Below, one piece after another: positions 59,224-64,000 of a DNA stretch of 64,000 nucleotides (positions are counted from its first letter, which is position 1; the number at the start of each line of letters is the position of its first letter). Source of the stretch: Spirodela intermedia (Eukaryota; Streptophyta; Magnoliopsida; Alismatales; Araceae); assembly GCA_902729315.2 (NCBI GenBank), contig LR746265.1:7570892-7634891 (forward strand), given 5' to 3'. A program made the translations under genes and the position numbers. The notes under the pieces were generated by a model that saw only the letters and a program-made list of their open reading frames with translations, did not search any database and was not told the origin of the DNA.

Positions 59224-59856
59224 TTTTCTGGTGGTAACAACGGAACCTATATGGGTTTTGTTTTTCGGATAATTTTCCTATTTGTGGTGCCAGAGATCAG
59301 GCTCTCGGTATATATCCTAAAAAACTCTGCACTGCTTGGTATGATCTCTAGGTCGAGCATGACTTTGCCGATGATCATCTGCTCATGAGGGTTGGTTTTT
59401 ATGGGCAGATGATCGGTCAGATGTTTATCCGAAAATGGGACAGCTTGATTAAATGTGGTTATTTTTCTCCTTTCCTTGGTGTGCAGATCAGAAATCTACA
59501 GATCAGCTACGGAATATTGTCCCCTCCCCCTTTTCGGTGGGGAATTCGCTGGAGCTTCCAGACCTGTCAGTTGTTGTGGTTTCTTGTCGGGGCTCCTCTT
59601 GGCTGTCCTTCGTTGCTGAGAACCTTCTGACATTTACCCCTCTCTCTCTCTCTCTCTCTCTTGACTGTCTTCATTTCTTGGTGAGAACATTCTTCCCATT
59701 AGTGGTCTCTCTGTCTGTCTGTCTTGTTTGGCTTGAATCTCTATGCTTCTCTCTCTAGCTTAAGACGACACTCAGCGCTAGGAATGAAACCAGTGAAGAA
59801 CACAGTGTACCATAACAACGTACGATCATCGTCCCCAAAACCCACTCCCACATCGA

Positions 59857-59895
<39 letters not shown>

Positions 59896-59900
59896 GAAGC

Positions 59901-62268
59901 TTAGAGGGCGCCCTCGCTCCGGATTCTACGAAGGGGATTGATGGGGCGCAGGCCGCTGAGCAGCCTCCCGCCGATCCCCGGCACGCCGCTGATCCCCTTC
60001 GATCCCCCATGCGGCTTCGGCGGAGCCGCTGCCGCCGTCCCACGGCTCCCCCGCCACCGGCCCCCCGCCGTCCCCGCGGAAGCCTTGAGAGGTCCGCTGG
60101 AGGCGGTGGCACCCCTCCGGGCGGCGGCGGTGGGGCGGCGGTGGTCCGATCTGACGCCGCCGCGGTCGCTGAGGGCCGCGGCGGCGGCACGATCGGCGAG
60201 ATCCTTGGAGGAAACGGCCCTCACGGCGTGCCTGTTGAAGTAGACGAGGCGCGGGAGGAGGCCGAGGATGTGGCGGCGGAGCTGCTCCTCGCCGACGTTC
60301 CTCTGCGCCGGGTTCCCATCGAGATTGACGGCCTGCAGGGAGGCGTAGTTGGCGGCTAGCTGGCCGAGCGACTTGGCCGTGGAGATCTTGTTACCCCGCA
60401 GGTCGAGGACGCTCAGCTTCAGCAGCCGGTGGAGCCCCTCCACCTCCCCGATCTTGTTCCCGCCGAGGTACAGCTCCTTGAGTGACGAGCACCCCGCCAG
60501 CCCTGCCATGCATAAACAGATAGAACAATCAATGAGCACAGGCGTTTTTCTCAAATTCATTCAGATTGGGGGAGGGATTCTGATGCTCCTGAATTAGTAG
60601 ATCAGTGTGGTGTTTGTTAACATTTAGAACAAAAGGTGGGTAATTGGTTGATACATTTCTGGATGAATTTTCAGTTTTTTTTCATTGAACAAGTAAGAAT
60701 GAGATTCATGTTCACTAAGAACTTGAATAAAAGTAATAAATCAGACTAACTATGCATACTGAATGAAAAAAATTAAATTACCCAGATATTAATTAAGATT
60801 TCTTGAGGCAGCGAACAACATATATGCTCAGTAATAAATAAAAATAGATATTAATTATGATTTGAAGAGCTTAATGAACTTCAATGAGGATCATAACAAT
60901 TATCCCCAATAAAAGTTTTAAAAAGCGAGCACCATTGAGACCAAGCAAATATCTCGAATATTCTTCTTTTTAAAAAAGAAAAATCAGATATTAACCGAGA
61001 ACATCAAACTGACAATGGCGGAGGACTCTCACCATGTCCGATCCTCAGGATTCGATTGTAGCTCAGGTCAAGAACACGGAGGCGGGTCAGCTCCCGGAGA
61101 CCTTCAATGGCTGAGATATTGTTCCTGGAGAGATTCAGCACGTGAAGGCCCCTTGGAAGGGCTCCCGAGGTCATCCTCACTGGAGAAAAATAGCAAAAGA
61201 AGAAGAAAAAAAAGAGCTGCTATTAGATCACCATCAGTCAGAGCTGTTAAATATATACACCCCATATTTTATAAGAAGTAATTAATCCTCATGAGAGATG
61301 ATCGATCGATGTTCCATACCAATTGCATTGCCGGAGAGATCAAGAACCCTCAAACTGGTGAAGGCACCGAGAAATGGGATCACCACCAGCCCGAGATTCA
61401 TCATCTGAGCCGAGGTCGAAGACGGGGCCAGGGCGGAGATATACCGGTGAGCCACCTCTGCACCGCCAATGCTGCCACCGCTACTGCCTCTGGGGTTTGG
61501 TCTGGTGGAATCCCTCCTCTCCTTGGGCTCAGAAGAGCGCTCCTCCAGCTCTTCCACAAAGCCGGCATCTTCAATGTCAATCTGACGGACCCACTCCTCG
61601 ATCCTCCTCATATTCTGGATATGGCCCCCATCGGCGGCACCGCCATTGAACCCACCATCTTCCATGAAAACCTCGTCTCTATCAGGCCCTTCTCCGAATT
61701 CCATAAACATTCCTCCAGAATCTCCCACGGGGCCCAATGAAGCTGCCTCAAAAGGGTTAAATGGGATCTCAAACTGGATCCCTTCCTCCATAGAGCGCAA
61801 GTCCTTTGCCGATCGTGACCGGGAAGGCCGAGGGGAGGAAGATCCGCAGGCTGCCAAATTGGGTAAGGATCGCACCTTTGGGAGAGTCCTTGGGCCTAAT
61901 CCAGCTGCCAGATGATCAGTAGATGCCTTCCTGCCATCATCTTCAGAGTACCCACCACCACCAAAGAAGGTGGCGCTGTTTGGCTGAGAATTATCTCCCT
62001 GGCTCTGATTCTGATTTGCCGTGATTCCAAAGGCCTCATCATGGAGGAGTTCTTCTCCAGGGATTGACCCTTGATCGGGTCCTTCATCTGGGTCCAGAAA
62101 AGGGAATCCTCCCTCTCGGCCCAGCTCGCTCCACACTGAGTGGCTCTTCTTAAGGCCTGGGCTCTGAGGAACCCCGATCGAGCCCGATTCCTCCACCTCC
62201 CAAGAACACCCAAGTTGAGAGGGCTTCATAATCTCCCAGTCTCTTGAGTCCAGAGAACTATTTGACAT
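59901..62268 (-). CDS. Leucine-rich repeat protein (SDS22/dynein-light-chain-like LRR), 565 aa
   Basis: Exons on the - strand: 62268-61320, 61179-61033, 60502-59901 (TAA); total 566 codons with matching phases and GT-AG ends. Residues 1-280 are a Ser/Gly/Asp-rich, low-conservation region starting MSNSSLDSRDWEIMKPSQL. From about 290 come SDS22-type LRRs: LRVLDLSGNAI, LHVLNLSRNNISAIEGL, LRVLDLSYNRILRIG, LKELYLGGNKIGEVEGL, LSVLDLRGNKISTAKSLG, LQAVNLDGNP. Belongs to a plant family often labelled outer-arm dynein light chain 1-like by LRR similarity; since flowering plants lack dyneins the label is not functional. The C-terminal 120 residues are Arg/Ala/Gly-rich and of low complexity. A GA run (59863-59892) lies just past the stop. 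Confidence 0.85.
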
Positions 62269-63295
62269 AAAAGAAGCTATAATGCCAGAGTTCTTAGAGA
62301 GAAAGAGGTAGGGGTGTATTTAGCCGTGGTCAAGAGAGAAACCCTTGAGGAGAAGGCATATATGCTGGTTATGGCAAGGCCGTGCCCAGAGTGGCGGCTG
62401 GGGTCCTGTCGACCCTGCTGGGTAGTTTCCCCACACCCACTTGGAGCGGTGAGATGGGGGAGGTCCCCTTGAAGGGGCCAGAGTGGAAATAAAAACCTAA
62501 CCCAAGTTGGGGTACAAATGGAGCTGCAAGGATTCCACACCAACAACAACAACAAAAACAGTCATAATTGAATTGAAATAAGGTATTGTAGATATTTCAA
62601 CACGATAGAGAATTTCTATGAAAATATTTTGTAAAAACCAGTCGACTTTGGCTCATCACCCAATTTCAAAGATTTCAGTGTTGAAGGGGGAGGATTTTTG
62701 AAGAAAGTATCTCTCCAATGATGGAGAGATTATGCAAAGTCTCAGCAACTTAGACCGAAAAATTGAAATTTGCAAGTGTTTCAGAGTTCTTGAGGATTTT
62801 TCAGGAAAATGCTTTTGCGATGCTGGAAATCATCGGCAAATACTCATCAACTTTGTCTTGGCACCCAAACATCGGCATAAAAAACTGAATTTAAGTATTC
62901 CAGTGTTCTTGAGGATTTTGCAAAAAAAGTTCATGCGTAATATAAACAAGAAAAATTAAACAAAGACCCCACCGCCTTACACTCAACAGGCTTGTGTTCA
63001 GTTGACGCCAGGAAATAATTGTGTTTGTGAGATTTTTCCTTGTAGCTTTAGCGAGAATAAACTCAACGGCAGACTCTTCAACCAAGAGAGAGGAAGACTG
63101 GTGGGATAAGACACCTCATGAGCTAATTATAATCCGCGTTCATCAGGAGACGCTACAAAATGGAATTTCACATCTCACTACTTCACCTCTAGTTCTGATT
63201 CTCCCTCCCTTTCCCTCTCTTTCCCTTCTGGGACTCACAGAGCCCAAGTCTATTTGTTTACTAGGATAAACCAAGGGCTTTGTCTGATGCAACTC

Positions 63296-63333
<38 letters not shown>

Positions 63334-63708
63334 ATATCTGGGTTCCAAGATGGATTTAGAAAACATGTAGATTCGACTCATAGGAGTTTGAATGTGCATC
63401 AACCGAAAACTGATACATGACCAGTAACTGTCTCGAGAACTGATTCCACAAGTTTTACCCAGCCATCCAATTTCAGACTCCGTGAAACAGGAAATCACAG
63501 ATAAAAAGGATAATACGGCTAAATCATCTTACCTAACGTGAGAAAAGTTGTTCCATAGATCGGAACGTCTTCATTCCTCCCGAAGAAAGATGAATCATCT
63601 AGCTGGGCTGATCAAAGCTAGTCGGTCGAAGCCGGGCCAAAAACCTGGCATACAGGACCAGAGAGAGAAAAAATTGAGCCGAAACTGACAGAGAAGGAAG
63701 GGGAAAGG
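62269..63708. other. LRR gene 5' flank and intergenic sequence with short repeats
   Basis: Three related segments near 62675, 62775 and 62893 share a TTTCAG.GTTCTTGAGGATTTT.. core at about 110-bp spacing. A CT microsatellite lies at 63299-63332. No gene recognised; short open frames are not convincing. Confidence 0.45.
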
Positions 63709-63840
63709 TTAACGGGCCGCCGGGAAAGGAACCAGAATCCGAAAGAACGCGATGAAACGGAGAAAAGGTACCACGAACTTAGGAAGGAAGGATACTGTGA
63801 ACCGGGAAGGTAACGAGGCCCTGGAGATCGAGGAGCAGCT

Positions 63841-64000
63841 CACCTTCCCCACCGCGGGGATCTGATCAGGAGTCACCAGAATCCGCCCTAGCACCTTGTT
63901 TCGCCGCCGCTGCGAAGCGGATGAAGACGGAGAGGAGAAGACCACGGCAACCGAATCATTTCCTCTCCATTTTCTATTTTTTCCTGGAGACCATGGCGGG
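63841..64000 (-). CDS. Possible first exon of an unrecognised - strand gene, partial
   Basis: On the - strand a frame stays open from the window edge through NDSVAVVFSSPSSSASQRRR and KVLGRILVTPDQIPAVGK, ending at a good donor (GGGAAG|GTGAGC) near 63841. The sequence is GC-rich like the 5' exons of nearby genes. I do not recognise the product; it could equally be a 5' UTR exon, with the real start off the right edge. Confidence 0.3.

Larger units (their letters stand above)
57069..59900. other. Intergenic: tandem duplications and unassigned sequence
   Basis: Possible USP 3' UTR at the start, two tandem duplications (57472-57831, 58210-58367) and CT microsatellites (59191-59221, 59640-59661). 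On the - strand at 58080-58275 a readable stretch includes SADSDSDIAMNQIHCVAYD and KVFANCGNPFVSYVDSLNQ without a stop; I do not recognise it. It may be a fragment of a decayed gene or element. Confidence 0.4.

Noticed and set aside
62891-63085. 64-codon - strand frame upstream of the LRR gene
   Set aside because: No similarity, no splice context and it spans the short local repeats.

Overview
This is a window of plant nuclear DNA, most likely from a monocot-type angiosperm. All genes have spliceosomal introns and plant-type products, coding exons are GC-rich at their 5' ends, CT/GA microsatellites are frequent, and long AT-rich tracts hold decayed LTR retrotransposons and an L1-type LINE. The lineage is inference from base composition and gene style; no marker fixes it.

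Layout. (1) 0.3-6.3 kb, + strand: a DONSON-type replication gene (5' end uncertain), including one intron with a GC-AG boundary. (2) 7.4-23.1 kb, + strand: a complete 20-exon gene for mitochondrial elongation factor G. Its introns carry a probable solo LTR and an LTR-gag-LTR-gag-LTR retroelement block. (3) 23.1-42.9 kb: about 20 kb without host genes. It holds decayed Ty1-copia pol, a copia-like element with long LTRs, two copies of a ~1.6 kb repeat (one GC-rich and fairly intact, one strongly AT-shifted by transitions), a ~6.8 kb dead LINE, and an LTR pair enclosing the decayed repeat copy. (4) 44.1-46.9 kb, - strand: intronless-CDS eRF1 with a 5' leader intron, flanked by two similar short segments. 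(5) 48.1-50.5 kb, - strand: ribosomal protein RPL10 (uL16) with a 1.5 kb leader intron. (6) 50.9-55.0 kb, + strand: a plant coiled-coil protein sharing a divergent promoter with RPL10. (7) 56.4-57.1 kb, + strand: a PHOS32-like universal stress protein. (8) 59.9-62.3 kb, - strand: a leucine-rich-repeat protein. (9) An unrecognised - strand exon runs off the right end.

The most interesting content is inside the RPL10 leader intron. In the same orientation as RPL10 there is a tandem array (about 174-bp period) of box C/D snoRNA units, each with a 13-nt antisense match to the conserved AAGAACGAAAGTT segment of 18S rRNA. A separate C/D-like unit carries a 13-nt antisense match to the 18S CAAGGCTGAAACT segment, and a third C/D-like unit has a perfect 6-bp terminal stem but no target I could assign. 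Thus one transcription unit appears to deliver a 60S protein mRNA and several guides for 40S rRNA methylation. Together with eRF1 and mitochondrial EF-G, the window is rich in translation genes, though these lie in separate transcription units.
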